In this document: in pieces, positions 7,971 through 16,897 of the stretch
Layout of the letters: each line of letters begins with the position of its first letter
Position numbering within the stretch: the first letter of the stretch is position 1
Assembly: GCF_002210165.1 (NCBI RefSeq)
Contig: NZ_AQQP01000019.1
Location: 1-64,000, forward strand
Reading direction: 5' to 3'
Length of the DNA: 64,000 bases
Source of the DNA: Phaeobacter sp. 22II1-1F12B
GTDB taxonomy: Bacteria > Pseudomonadota > Alphaproteobacteria > Rhodobacterales > Rhodobacteraceae
Made by a program: the position numbers and the translations under genes
Notes under the pieces: generated by a model
What the model was told of the DNA's origin: nothing
Databases searched by the model: none
Seen by the model: the letters and a program-made list of their open reading frames with translations, nothing else

Positions 7971-8869
7971 CTTGCAGCCTCCGTTCGTGACATGACATAG
8001 GCCATCGCCGCCCCTGAAATCGCGTGCCAGATGCCCCAGAAGGCCGCGACGATGGCAGTGCCGCCCAAGCCCCCGAAAAAGGCAAAGATCAGCACCAGCC
8101 CAAGCCCGGAATTCTGGATGCCGGTTTCGATGGTGACGGCGCGCCGGTCATAGGCCGAAAGCCGGGCGAGCCATGCCACGCTCCAGCCGCCGGAGAAGGC
8201 CAGCGCATTATGCACCACCACCAGCCCGAGAATGGCGCCCGCGAAGCTCAGGAAATAGCCCCAGTTCGCAGCCAGCGCGAGGACGATGAAGGCGACGAAA
8301 ATCGCCATCGATAGCCATTGCAGCGGCCGACGAATACGCCCGGTGATCCGGGGATGGCGCAGGTTCAGCGTCACCCCCGCTACCAGCGGCAGCAAAAGCA
8401 TCAGCCCGACCGTCACCGCGACCGCGACCGGATCCACATGGGTTTCGCGCAGGATTTCCCGGGTGGGGGGATAAAGCCCGCCCCAGAAGGCGATATTGAC
8501 GGGAGTCAGAAAGACCGCCGCCACGGTTGCCACTGCTGTCATCGACACGGAGAGCGCCGTGTTGCCGCCCGCGCGATGGGTGATGAAATTCGAGATATTC
8601 CCCCCGGGACAGGCCGCGACGAGGATCAGCCCGAGCGCGATCGAAGGTTGTGGTTCAAGCGCCCAGACCAGCGCGAAGGTCAGCACCGGCAGCACCACGA
8701 ATTGCGCGCCCAGCCCGGCCAGCAGGGGTTTCGGGTTAAGCCGCAGCGCCGCGAAATCCGAGGGCTTCAGATCGATCGCGATGGAAAACATCACGATCGC
8801 CAGAACCGCATTCAGAAGGTGGAGCGTGGCCGGGCTGAAATTCAGAACGACCGCGTCGATGCCGTTCAT
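7967..8869 (-). CDS. BASS-family (bile acid:sodium symporter-like) transporter (300 aa)
   Basis: A hydrophobic protein with about nine to ten membrane segments. The BASS-family crossover region is visible as ACPGGNISNFITHRAGGN (about residues 85-102). A second conserved region, ETGIQNSGLGL, follows near residue 245. Family members move bile acids, steroid conjugates or small organic acids with sodium. Four-base overlaps on both sides place it in the operon with the monooxygenase and two SDR enzymes, so it probably imports their substrate. The substrate cannot be read from the sequence. Confidence 0.88.
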   Translation of the reverse strand: MNGIDAVVLNFSPATLHLLNAVLAIVMFSIAIDLKPSDFAALRLNPKPLLAGLGAQFVVLPVLTFALVWALEPQPSIALGLILVAACPGGNISNFITHRAGGNTALSVSMTAVATVAAVFLTPVNIAFWGGLYPPTREILRETHVDPVAVAVTVGLMLLLPLVAGVTLNLRHPRITGRIRRPLQWLSMAIFVAFIVLALAANWGYFLSFAGAILGLVVVHNALAFSGGWSVAWLARLSAYDRRAVTIETGIQNSGLGLVLIFAFFGGLGGTAIVAAFWGIWHAISGAAMAYVMSRTEAAR

Positions 8870-10227
8870 AAGGCGACCTTGCGCGCGGCCTCCGGGACAG
8901 GCTCCTTGGCTGCCGGACCGCTTTTCTTCAGCCGCTTGATCCAGCCGGTGACGGCCCGCCGATAGGTCGCCTTGTCCACGTAATAGGCCATGCGCGCGAG
9001 CTTGAGATAGGCCGTGCCCCCGGTTGCCCGTGTAAAGCCACCCGCCTTTTCAGAGCGAAGTGCCTGCGCTTCGGGGGTGCCCGCCCGTAGACCGGCGATA
9101 TAGCGCGCCACCATCTCGGCCTGTTCGTGGCGTCCCTGCCAGCCCAGCCCCGAGGCTTCGACCATGCCCAGAACAAAGAGATCGTCGCGCTCGGGATGCA
9201 TCGCGTTGAGATAAAGATGCGGCGCATCGCCCTGCCAGTTCAGCAGCGCACGGTCGATGAAGGGGTAGTGCAGCTTGTAGCCGGTGGCCGCGAGGATCAT
9301 GTCATAGTCGGCATGGGTGCCGTCCTTGAAATGCACCGTCTTGCCGCAGAGCCGTGCGATATCGGGGCGGACCGTCAGATCCCCGTGCCCGGCATGGAAC
9401 AGCACCTGCGAATTCACCACCGGATGGCTTTCATAGAGTTTGTAATCCGGTTTCGGGAAACCGTATTTCTGCGCATCGCCCACGAACCATCTCAGCAGGG
9501 TGCCATCTACGATCCGCTTGAGCGCCATCGGCAGCCGTACCGCGCCGCCAAGCGTGTCGGCGGGCTTGCCGAATATGTATTTCGGCACGAAGTAATAGCC
9601 CCGCCGCATCGAGAGATCGCAGCTCTGGCCGTGATGGATCGCATCCACCGCGATGTCGCAGCCCGAATTGCCCGCCCCGACCACCAGCACCCGCTTGTCC
9701 CGGAACTGCGCGGCAGAGCGGTATTGCGAGGAATGGATCAACTCGCCCGAAAAGTTGCCCGTGAAGGCAGGCATATTGGGTTCGGACAGCGTGCCATTCG
9801 CGATCAGGACCCCGTCGAATACCGCCTCATGCGTGCCATCGGCGTCGCGCCAGATAACCCGCCAGCCCTCGCCGGTATCGCCAAGCGGGGTGGTCTCGGT
9901 CACCTCGGCGCCAAAGATATAATCGTGGCGCAGATCGTAGTGATCGGCGAAATCACGGAAATAGCGCGCCATTTCGCGATGACTGGGATATTCGGCGACC
10001 TCGTCGCGCATCGGGAAATCGGTGAATTCGGTCATCGTCTTGGACGAGATCAGATGCGCGCTTTCATACATCGTCGAGCGCGGCGCGGTGATGTCCCACA
10101 GCCCGCCGACATCCGAATGCAATTCGAACCCTTGGAAGGCGATCCCCTGCTCCCGCAGCACCTTGGCCGCAGCCAGCCCCATCGGGCCGGCACCGATAAG
10201 GGCGAATTTGCCCCGCGTGTCCTGCAT
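8866..10227 (-). CDS. Flavin-containing (FAD/NADPH) monooxygenase (453 aa)
   Basis: An FAD-binding GxGPMG motif (IGAGPMGLAAAKVL) lies near residue 10 and an NADPH-binding motif in VVGAGNSGCDIAVDA mid-protein. Between them FSGELIHSSQY fits the FMO/Baeyer-Villiger fingerprint FxGxxxHxxxY. ILAATGYK is the usual late ATG-containing motif. Likely reactions are N/S-oxygenation or Baeyer-Villiger insertion. ATG 10227 is preceded by GAGGAGG at ideal spacing; a longer in-frame start at 10278 lacks this. It is the first gene of the four-gene operon and is divergent from the TetR regulator. Confidence 0.9.
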   Translation of the reverse strand: MQDTRGKFALIGAGPMGLAAAKVLREQGIAFQGFELHSDVGGLWDITAPRSTMYESAHLISSKTMTEFTDFPMRDEVAEYPSHREMARYFRDFADHYDLRHDYIFGAEVTETTPLGDTGEGWRVIWRDADGTHEAVFDGVLIANGTLSEPNMPAFTGNFSGELIHSSQYRSAAQFRDKRVLVVGAGNSGCDIAVDAIHHGQSCDLSMRRGYYFVPKYIFGKPADTLGGAVRLPMALKRIVDGTLLRWFVGDAQKYGFPKPDYKLYESHPVVNSQVLFHAGHGDLTVRPDIARLCGKTVHFKDGTHADYDMILAATGYKLHYPFIDRALLNWQGDAPHLYLNAMHPERDDLFVLGMVEASGLGWQGRHEQAEMVARYIAGLRAGTPEAQALRSEKAGGFTRATGGTAYLKLARMAYYVDKATYRRAVTGWIKRLKKSGPAAKEPVPEAARKVAL

Positions 10228-10270
10228 GATATTCCTCCTCGGCACCCCTGAAAGGATGCGTCCCGCTATA

Positions 10271-10286
10271 TTGAACAAACGTACAA
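10271..10286. promoter_or_regulatory. Candidate TetR operator
   Basis: An imperfect dyad TTGAAC-AAAC-GTACAA (5 of 6 half-site positions symmetric) lies in the 78-bp gap between the divergent monooxygenase and tetR genes. It is well placed to repress both. Only symmetry and position support it. Confidence 0.4.
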
Positions 10287-10305
10287 ACTAAGGCAAGATG
10301 ATTTT

Positions 10306-10962
10306 ATGAACACCGAAGAACCCCAGCGAAAACAACGCCAGAGGGCTCCGTCCAAACGGGCGCTTGAAAGCCGCGCGCGGATTCTGGACGCGGCGGAACG
10401 GGTGTTTGCGCGGGGGGGATTCGACGGGGCCACGATGCGCGATATCGCCGCCGAGGCGGGTGTGCCCGTGGGTCTGGTCAGCCATCACGGCGGCACCAAG
10501 GAAGAGCTTTTTGCCGAGGTCGTGGCCCGGCGTGCCGGTGAACTGAGCGCCGCGCGTCTTGGGGCGCTGGCCGAGGTGAAGGCCATCGCGCCACCGGATA
10601 CGGCGGCCCTGCTGCGGGCTTTCATCGGCCCCTATGTCGCCCGCGCCGAGGCCGGGGAAACGCAATGGCTGGCCTATGCGCGGCTGGTGGCGCTGGTCTC
10701 GTCCGAGCCGCGCTGGCAGGCGCTGGCGCAGGAACATTTCGACCCGACCGCGCGCCGGTTTGTTGCCGAACTGGGGCAGCTGTACCCGCAGGCGGAAACG
10801 GCGGCGGTGGCGGAATGTTTCATCTATGCGATCTCGGCGATGCTCGCCCTGCTGACCTCACGCTGGCGGATCGCCGCGCTGAGCGACGGGCAGGAAGGCG
10901 GAGATATCGACGGGCTGATCGCCTTCTGCGCCGCCGGTGTGGCGGCGCGGCTCTCTTTGTAG
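10306..10962 (+). CDS. TetR/AcrR family transcriptional regulator (218 aa)
   Basis: Residues about 20-68 form the TetR DNA-binding domain, with RILDAAERVFARGGF and TMRDIAAEAGVPVGLVSHH. The rest is an all-helical ligand-binding domain. Transcribed away from the monooxygenase operon across a 78-bp gap with a dyad, it most likely controls that operon and itself, responding to the transported or oxidised substrate. The gene ends just before repeat copy 2. Confidence 0.9.
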   Translation: MNTEEPQRKQRQRAPSKRALESRARILDAAERVFARGGFDGATMRDIAAEAGVPVGLVSHHGGTKEELFAEVVARRAGELSAARLGALAEVKAIAPPDTAALLRAFIGPYVARAEAGETQWLAYARLVALVSSEPRWQALAQEHFDPTARRFVAELGQLYPQAETAAVAECFIYAISAMLALLTSRWRIAALSDGQEGGDIDGLIAFCAAGVAARLSL

Positions 10963-11000
10963 CGCCCCATATTCAGCGACTGTTCGGGAGGCGAGGTCAG

Positions 11001-11120
11001 GAGCCTCCGGCGGGGATATTTTAAGAACCCAAAGAAGTAGGGGACTCCCAATCCTCTTCTTTGGGTTAAAAATATCCCGGGGGAGTCGCCCGTCAGGGCG
11101 GCGGGGGCAGCGCCCCCTTC
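11001..11120. repeat. Palindromic intergenic repeat, copy 2
   Basis: Nearly identical to copy 1 (arms CCTCCGGCGGGGATATTTT / AAAATATCCCGGGGGAG, tail GTCGCCCGTCAGGGCGGCGG). It lies between the convergent tetR and manC genes. Confidence 0.85.
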
Positions 11121-11126
11121 AACGCT

Positions 11127-12548
11127 TCAATTCCGCGCATAAACATCTTCATAACGGATGATGTCGTCTTCGCCGAGATAGCTGCCGGTCTGAACCTCGA
11201 TCAGGACCATCGGCACCTTGCCGGGGTTTTCCATGCGGTGCACGGCGCCGAGCGGGATATAGACGGACTGGTTCTCGGTGACGAGTTTCACCTCATCATC
11301 CACGGTGACCTTGGCGGTACCTTCGACCACGATCCAGTGTTCCGAGCGGTGATGGTGGCTTTGCAGGCTCAGCGCGGCACCGGGGTGGACCACGATGCGC
11401 TTGACCTGAAACCGCTTGCCGATCACGAGGCTTTCGAACCAGCCCCAGGGCCGGTGATCCTTGGGAAAGCTTTCAGCCTGCTTGGCCTGTTTTTCCTTCA
11501 GCGCGGCGACGGCTTTCTTCACGTCCTGTGCGCGCGAGGCATCGGCGACAAGCACCGCATCGGGCATGGCCACGGTGATGATGTTTTTCAGCCCGATGCC
11601 GACGACTTCGAGCCCTTCGTCTTCCGAGCGCAGCAGGGAATCGTCGCAGTCGATCGCCGTCGCGGCACCGGAGAGCGCCACGCCGCGCGCGTCCTGCCCG
11701 GTTTCGCGCCAGACCGCGTCCCAGCCGCCAAGGTCGGACCAGCCGGCGGCAAAGGGTACGACCGAGAGGTTATCGGCCCGTTCCATCACCGCGTAGTCGA
11801 TCGAGATGTCATTGGCCCCGGCCCAGCTGTCCGGGTCGAGCCGCAGAAAGCCCAGATCGTGCTTGCCCTGATCCACCGCCGCCTGCACCGGGGCGATCAG
11901 TTCGGGCGCATGGTTTCGGAAAGCCTCGATGATGGTTTTGACCGAGAACAGGAAAATCCCGGCATTCCAGAGATAGATGCCCTCGGCGACCATTTCCTCG
12001 GCCCGCGCCGCATCGGGTTTCTCGACAAACCGGTTCAGCTTCAGCGGGCGGGCGGCGAAATCGCCGGGTTCTTCGGCCAGTTCGAGATAGCCATAGCCGG
12101 TTTCCGCATGGGTCGGCTTGATCCCGAAGGTCACGAGCTGTCCGGCCCGTGCCGCTTCGGCCCCGGCCTCGACCGCGGCACGGAACGCCGCCGCATCGGG
12201 TACAACGTGATCCGAAGGCGCGACCAGCATCAGCCCGTCGGGGTCGCTATTTTCGAGCCAGAGCGCCGCGGCCAGCACGGCGGGGGCGGTGTTGCGCCCC
12301 TCGGGTTCGATCAGGATCGCGCCGGGATCGATCCCCGCCTCGGCCAGCTGTTCGGTCACGATGAAGCGGAAGTCCGAGTTGGTCAGCACCAGCGGCGCGG
12401 CAAAGCCTTCGCCCGAAAGCCGTTCGGCAGAGGCCTGGAACAGGGTGGTTTCTCCCACCAGCGGCACGAATTGCTTGGGATAGGATTTGCGCGACAGCGG
12501 CCAGAGCCGTGTCCCCGAGCCACCGCAGAGAAGAATGGGCGTGATCAT
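11127..12548 (-). CDS. manC: Mannose-1-phosphate guanylyltransferase / mannose-6-phosphate isomerase
   Basis: A bifunctional type II enzyme that makes GDP-mannose. The N-terminal pyrophosphorylase signature GGSGTRLWPLSRKSYPKQF begins at residue 9 and VEKPD follows mid-domain. The C-terminal cupin isomerase has HPGAALSLQSHHHRSEHW and VYIPLGAVHRMENPG. At 473 residues it is full length. GDP-mannose feeds gmd and fcl (18016-14006), though the phosphomannomutase step is not encoded here. It is transcribed alone; GGAG lies nine bases before ATG 12548. The 3' end abuts repeat copy 2. Confidence 0.95.
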   Translation of the reverse strand: MITPILLCGGSGTRLWPLSRKSYPKQFVPLVGETTLFQASAERLSGEGFAAPLVLTNSDFRFIVTEQLAEAGIDPGAILIEPEGRNTAPAVLAAALWLENSDPDGLMLVAPSDHVVPDAAAFRAAVEAGAEAARAGQLVTFGIKPTHAETGYGYLELAEEPGDFAARPLKLNRFVEKPDAARAEEMVAEGIYLWNAGIFLFSVKTIIEAFRNHAPELIAPVQAAVDQGKHDLGFLRLDPDSWAGANDISIDYAVMERADNLSVVPFAAGWSDLGGWDAVWRETGQDARGVALSGAATAIDCDDSLLRSEDEGLEVVGIGLKNIITVAMPDAVLVADASRAQDVKKAVAALKEKQAKQAESFPKDHRPWGWFESLVIGKRFQVKRIVVHPGAALSLQSHHHRSEHWIVVEGTAKVTVDDEVKLVTENQSVYIPLGAVHRMENPGKVPMVLIEVQTGSYLGEDDIIRYEDVYARN

Positions 12549-12900
12549 CTGGTCTGTCTCCTGCCTCGGAACCCTGATGCCTATGTCTTCCCCGGAAATA
12601 CCTGCAAGATCAACAGTTGCAAGCCCGCCGACCCGGCCCGGCAGAGATTGACGCCCCCCGGTGTTCCGGGGTCACAGGCACAAGGGCCGTGATGGAGATA
12701 ACGCGCTTTCTGCCGCCGGTACGAGAGAGGTGCCGTCAAAATTGTTGGTAAATGTTGAGGTTGGTGGAACTGGTAACGGGAGATTGAGCCCCGATGTAGA
12801 CGCCTGCCGTCTTCCGCATCGCACTCAGGTGAGAGGGCCGCCAAGAGCAAATTCTGAAATGAGGTGCCTTCTTTCCAGGTTGAACTGTGCTGAAGTTGCA
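12549..12900. other. Non-coding region upstream of manC
   Basis: No convincing gene. It must include the manC promoter. A compact hairpin CCCCGG-TGTT-CCGGGG lies at 12656-12671, about 110 bases upstream of manC. Base composition falls toward the right, where the repeat array at 12904 begins. Confidence 0.5.
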
Positions 12901-12903
12901 AAA

Positions 12904-13039
12904 CGGAACAAGGAAATAACGGCATCAGGTGCGGAACAAGATCGGATCAAAATCGGAACAAGATCGGAACAAGTATCTGCTTGTTAATAAAGGGAGAAAT
13001 GCATATTGCGGAACAGTATCGGAACAAGATCGGAACACT
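12904..13039. repeat. Eight phased copies of an 11-bp CGGAACAAG repeat
   Basis: Copies of CGGAACAAG (or near matches) start at 12904, 12932, 12943, 12954, 12965, 13009, 13020 and 13031. Spacings are 28, 11, 11, 11, 44, 11 and 11 bp, so the last seven lie on one 11-bp grid, about one helical turn. An AT-rich gap (12975-13008) separates two clusters and contains a promoter-like TTGTTA...CATATT. The array lies immediately upstream of the orphan terminase small-subunit gene. Possible roles are a TerS or other protein loading site, an operator, or origin iterons. Confidence 0.8.
12981..13007 (+). promoter_or_regulatory. Possible promoter between the two repeat clusters
   Basis: TTGTTA (12981-12986) and CATATT (13002-13007) are spaced 15 bp, slightly short for sigma-70. 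They lie in the AT-rich gap of the repeat array and point at the terminase gene, so a protein binding the repeats would bracket this promoter. Confidence 0.3.
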
Positions 13040-13170
13040 AAAGTAACAATAAACAACCAACAATGATTACTACGCGGCTGCGCGCGCGTCTGTGGGTGTC
13101 GAGCTGTTGTCCGATGCATCGATATTGCTCTATCGTTCCACTCAAGAGATACAGCAGCCCCGGTACGACC

Positions 13171-13977
13171 ATGAATGAAACAGGCAAATCAGGTACGGGA
13201 TGGCTCGATGCATTCGGTCTCAATGACCGCCATCGTCAATTCGTGCAGGCCTATCTGGCCCATCCCAATGCAACCAAGGCAGCACGGGACGTGGGCTACA
13301 GACACCCCAACACCCAAGGCCCTCGCCTGATGAAACATCCCAAGATCGCCAGAGCGGTCGCTACAGGGCGAGGATACATTGAGCGGAGGATGATGAGGGA
13401 AGCGGATGAGGTGCTGCGTCAGTGGGTCGCTCTGGCGCTCTCAGACGCAACAGAGCTCACCCAGCTCATCAATGTGCCCTGCCGCTACTGTTATGGGGTC
13501 GATCATCAATACCAATGGCGTACAAAACGCGAATATAAGGACGAACTTCTACGACAGGCCTGTGCCTTTTACCCGGGAGAGAGCGAAGCGGCGATCACCA
13601 GCCGGCAAAAGATCATGGAAGGCCTCAGCGATGATCCGCGTGTTGCAACCTGCAACGGAGGGTTCGGATACCGGACACGGGGCTTTCCAAATCCCGACTG
13701 CCCCGAATGTGACGGATATGGTGTTCAGATCGTAAAGGTCGCCGATACGCGCAATCTCAGCCCCGGTGCGCGTATCCTCTTAGATGGCGTGGAAGAAACC
13801 ATCCGGGGCGGCAGGAAGGTCCGCACGCGCAGTCGTGATAGGGCGCTGACACAGATTGCCAAGCATCTTGGCCTGTTCGACCATAAAAAGCCCGCCGACC
13901 GGGAAAGGGAAATCCTGCAGGAGATGGCAGAACGGATCATGGCGGATGCCACTACGGTTCCGGTTGTTCGCCATTAG
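13171..13977 (+). CDS. Orphan phage terminase small subunit-like protein (268 aa)
   Basis: Residues about 15-55 match the terminase small-subunit (Terminase_2) helix-turn-helix: LNDRHRQFVQAYL, NATKAARDVGY and NTQGPRLMKHPKIARAV. The central part carries two CxxC pairs, CRYC and CPEC, about 70 residues apart, suggesting a zinc ribbon. The C-terminus is charged and helical. TerS proteins recognise pac or cos DNA and recruit the large subunit; no large subunit, portal or capsid gene is present here. An upstream start at 13063 is possible; 13171 is preferred because the domain then begins at normal distance, but neither has a clear Shine-Dalgarno. Lower GC and isolation among sugar genes point to transfer. 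Confidence 0.75.
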   Translation: MNETGKSGTGWLDAFGLNDRHRQFVQAYLAHPNATKAARDVGYRHPNTQGPRLMKHPKIARAVATGRGYIERRMMREADEVLRQWVALALSDATELTQLINVPCRYCYGVDHQYQWRTKREYKDELLRQACAFYPGESEAAITSRQKIMEGLSDDPRVATCNGGFGYRTRGFPNPDCPECDGYGVQIVKVADTRNLSPGARILLDGVEETIRGGRKVRTRSRDRALTQIAKHLGLFDHKKPADREREILQEMAERIMADATTVPVVRH

Positions 13978-14005
13978 ATGCATCGCGCAATAAACGCGCC
14001 AGCCC

Positions 14006-14986
14006 CTACTTCGCCCGCAGTGTCTTTTCGTCCTGCTTGAGGAACCAGGCATAGGTTTCGCGGATACCGTCCTCAAGGGAGATGCCCGCCTTCCAGCCCA
14101 GCCGGGCGAGGCGTGACACGTCCATCAGCTTGCGCGGCGCGCCGTCGGGTTTGGTCGCGTCGAACACCAGTTCGCCCTTGAAGCCGGTGACCCGGGCCAC
14201 GGTTTCAGCCAGTTCGCGGATGGTGACATCCACGCCCGAGCCCACGTTGATATGGGAGAGCATCGGTTCAGTCTCGCGCTGGTAGGTACCCACATCGAGC
14301 CCCATCACAAAGAGCGAGGCCTCGGCCATGTCGTCCACATGCAGGAATTCGCGCATCGGCTTGCCCGAGCCCCAGACCGTGACCTGCGCGGTCCCGTCCT
14401 GTGCGGCCGCATGAAAGCGACGGATCAGCGCGGGCAGCACATGGGAATTCTCGGGATGGAAGTTGTCGCCCGGGCCATAGAGGTTCGTCGGCATGACCGA
14501 GCGGTAATCGGTGCCATATTGCCGGTTGTAGCTTTCGCAGAGCTTGATCCCGGCGATCTTGGCGATGGCATAGGGTTCGTTGGTAGGCTCAAGCGGACCG
14601 GTCAGCAGGGCGCTCTCGGCCATCGGCTGATCGGCTTCGCGCGGATAGATGCAGGAGGAGCCAAGCTGCAGAAGCCGCGTGACCCCGGCCTCGAAGGCCT
14701 GATGGATCACGTTGCATTCCATCATCAGGTTTTCATAGATGAACTGGGCCGGGTAGGTGTTGTTGGCCACGATCCCGCCCACCTTGGCCGCCGCCAGGAT
14801 CACCTGGTCGGGCTGCTCGGTCATCATGAATTCGCGCACCGCGTTCTGATCGGTCAGATCCAGCTCGGCACTGGTGCGGGTCAGGAGGTCAAGCTCTTCC
14901 CCGGCTGCCCTACGGGCTTCGAGCTTGCGCAGGATGGCGCCCCCGACCATGCCGCGATGGCCTGCGATGTAAATACGTCTGCTCAT
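14006..14986 (-). CDS. fcl: GDP-L-fucose synthase
   Basis: An SDR-family 3,5-epimerase/4-reductase that converts GDP-4-keto-6-deoxymannose to GDP-L-fucose with NADPH. The N-terminus has [22 protein letters not shown] carries the catalytic Ser, and [15 protein letters not shown] carries the Tyr-Lys pair. [17 protein letters not shown] is a strongly conserved family motif. 326 residues is typical. It is the last gene of the gmd, WcbI-FkbM, fcl run on the minus strand (20 bp after the preceding stop). Confidence 0.95.
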   Translation of the reverse strand: MSRRIYIAGHRGMVGGAILRKLEARRAAGEELDLLTRTSAELDLTDQNAVREFMMTEQPDQVILAAAKVGGIVANNTYPAQFIYENLMMECNVIHQAFEAGVTRLLQLGSSCIYPREADQPMAESALLTGPLEPTNEPYAIAKIAGIKLCESYNRQYGTDYRSVMPTNLYGPGDNFHPENSHVLPALIRRFHAAAQDGTAQVTVWGSGKPMREFLHVDDMAEASLFVMGLDVGTYQRETEPMLSHINVGSGVDVTIRELAETVARVTGFKGELVFDATKPDGAPRKLMDVSRLARLGWKAGISLEDGIRETYAWFLKQDEKTLRAK

Positions 14987-15006
14987 CTGAACCGCCGCCT
15001 TTCCGG

Positions 15007-16860
15007 TTAAAATAGAGACCTTGGGATCGAGAAACGTTCACCGACCTGCAACAGGCTGGCCGCCATCTTTGCCGCATCGAGAAACTGACCCAGATGGGCC
15101 GGAGAGACGGCCACGATATCGGTCTGTACCATCCGCCGGTGCCGCTGCGCAAAGCTGAAGGCAACATCGTAATCCTTCCACAGGTGCTTGCGCCGTCCAA
15201 AGAAGATTCCCTTGCCGATGGAATTGGACCCGACCCGGATAATGTCGAAGAGTTCGCGGATCAGATCGTTGGGCTGGCCGACAAAGAGATATTCCGTGTC
15301 GAAAAGGACAAACCCCTTTTCGCGCAGGAAATCCAGAAGCCCTGCCTGTCCGCCGTATTCGATCCACATCCAATGCACGCCGTCGATCAGATCGCCCATG
15401 CCCTTGAGAGCGGGCAATTCTCCGCCCTGCAGGTCGAGCTTGACGAAATGGGCCGCATCGATCCCGAGCGAGGAGAGGTTGTCATCCATCCGGACCACGT
15501 CCACATCGAACCGCGCGCCGGCCTGTTCGACATCCGAAGCGCTTGCCAGCTTGCCGACAAAGCTCGTGTCTTTTTCCATGAAGGCGGCGTGATTGGTCTC
15601 CTTGGTGGTATCGGTGACCAGAAAGCTGGCCTTGCCGTTCTGGTCGCCAAGGGCCGCAGGGACGAGCCGGACACGATCGGCCTTGTAAATGAATTTCTCG
15701 ACGTTGCTGGGGTTTGGCTCGTAGGCAACCACCTCGACCGGATGCCCGCCTGCGCCGGTCATGATCTTCTTGGCCGTCTCGCCGAGTCCCGCCCCGCCAT
15801 CGATGCAGACCTTCAGGTCGGGTTCGAGCGCGCAATAATGCGGGAGTATCTTGGAGAAACAGCCGATTTTGAGATCGGATACCAGTGAGCTCACGTACAT
15901 CTTGGATTCCTTGTTCCTGGCAGGGGTATCCCGATCACGGGAAGGACGGGGAAGGGAGACGGTTTTCTTTTGCTCCCGCAAAGCGGTCTTGGCCGTTTCA
16001 ACAAGCTGCGCACGATCCAGCTGCATCGGGAACCGACCCCGGTTGGCGTTGCACAGCGCGGCAAAATCACCGGCCTTTTCGTAAACCTCGAAAAACCCGG
16101 CGACGAGCTCGCGGTTGGGAATGACCCTGCCGCCAAGCACGTAATCGGGGTTGCGCCAAGTGGCGCCGATCTGCTTCAGCAGGGCATCGGGAACTGCCGC
16201 CCGGCAATTGCCGAGATAGACACGCTCCGGCGGGGTCTGGCTGCCGTCATTGGGCAGGTCCAGTTTTTTCAGCACTTCCATGGCGACATGCCAGAGGATG
16301 CTGTTCGAGGGGTGGTTATAGGTGAAGAACGCATGTTCCTGCGGCAGGGTCTCCCTGACCAGTTCCATCACCGGAATATCGACGGCGGTTTCGCGTTTCA
16401 GCGATTCTTCGAAACCCCTGTCGAAAAAAGACGGCTCGACCGGGGTCTCAGCGGCCAGAAGCGCCGCCGTTTCCTCGATCGTGAGCCCCGCAAGAAAGGC
16501 CTCGATTATCCGCGTGTCGTGATATTCCGTGAAAGGCCCGCCAAGGGTGCCTTTTCCCGGCACCCGCAGATAGGCCAGATAGGGGAACAACCCGCCGAAA
16601 TAGATCGAGGGAAAGGAGATGAATGTCTTGTCCGGGAAATCGGCTTTGAGCGCCTCGATAGACAGAGGGCCAAAGGAATCGCTGATCGGCTGATGGATCA
16701 CGATCTCGCTGGAGCCGATGATCTCACGCACGCTCGCGATGTCCTCCTGCCCGAGCGTATGGACGGCGGGGCAGCGGTTAGGTTCCATCGCGGAACTGGC
16801 CAGGTTGAGCAGGCTCAGAACCGGCGCTGCCTGGCAATTTGCATAGACCGTGAATTTCAT
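15007..16860 (-). CDS. WcbI-type domain fused to FkbM methyltransferase (617 aa)
   Basis: Residues 1 to about 290 resemble the polysaccharide biosynthesis protein WcbI (N-terminal [11 protein letters not shown] with the conserved [30 protein letters not shown]). A charged linker (about 295-320) leads to an FkbM/Methyltransf_21 domain with IDGGAGLGE (SAM motif I), VAYEPNP, VVRMDD and [17 protein letters not shown]. WcbI is an acetyltransferase-like capsule factor of uncertain activity; FkbM enzymes O-methylate sugars. Lying between gmd and fcl, this protein probably decorates a fucose-containing or neighbouring residue. It is one uninterrupted frame, so this is a real fusion. Confidence 0.8.
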   Translation of the reverse strand: MKFTVYANCQAAPVLSLLNLASSAMEPNRCPAVHTLGQEDIASVREIIGSSEIVIHQPISDSFGPLSIEALKADFPDKTFISFPSIYFGGLFPYLAYLRVPGKGTLGGPFTEYHDTRIIEAFLAGLTIEETAALLAAETPVEPSFFDRGFEESLKRETAVDIPVMELVRETLPQEHAFFTYNHPSNSILWHVAMEVLKKLDLPNDGSQTPPERVYLGNCRAAVPDALLKQIGATWRNPDYVLGGRVIPNRELVAGFFEVYEKAGDFAALCNANRGRFPMQLDRAQLVETAKTALREQKKTVSLPRPSRDRDTPARNKESKMYVSSLVSDLKIGCFSKILPHYCALEPDLKVCIDGGAGLGETAKKIMTGAGGHPVEVVAYEPNPSNVEKFIYKADRVRLVPAALGDQNGKASFLVTDTTKETNHAAFMEKDTSFVGKLASASDVEQAGARFDVDVVRMDDNLSSLGIDAAHFVKLDLQGGELPALKGMGDLIDGVHWMWIEYGGQAGLLDFLREKGFVLFDTEYLFVGQPNDLIRELFDIIRVGSNSIGKGIFFGRRKHLWKDYDVAFSFAQRHRRMVQTDIVAVSPAHLGQFLDAAKMAASLLQVGERFSIPRSLF

Positions 16861-16897
16861 CTGTGCGGGCGATCCGGTTTCACGTTCGCAACCTGCC

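Noticed and set aside
8866-10278. Monooxygenase start at 10278
   Set aside because: The longer form would cover the tetR operator region and lacks the strong GAGGAGG found before 10227.
12904-13039. CRISPR array
   Set aside because: Repeats are only about 9-11 bp with almost no spacers, and there are no cas genes.
15007-16860. Two separate genes joined by a sequencing frameshift
   Set aside because: One continuous frame with a natural charged linker; no overlap or frame shift is needed to join the domains.
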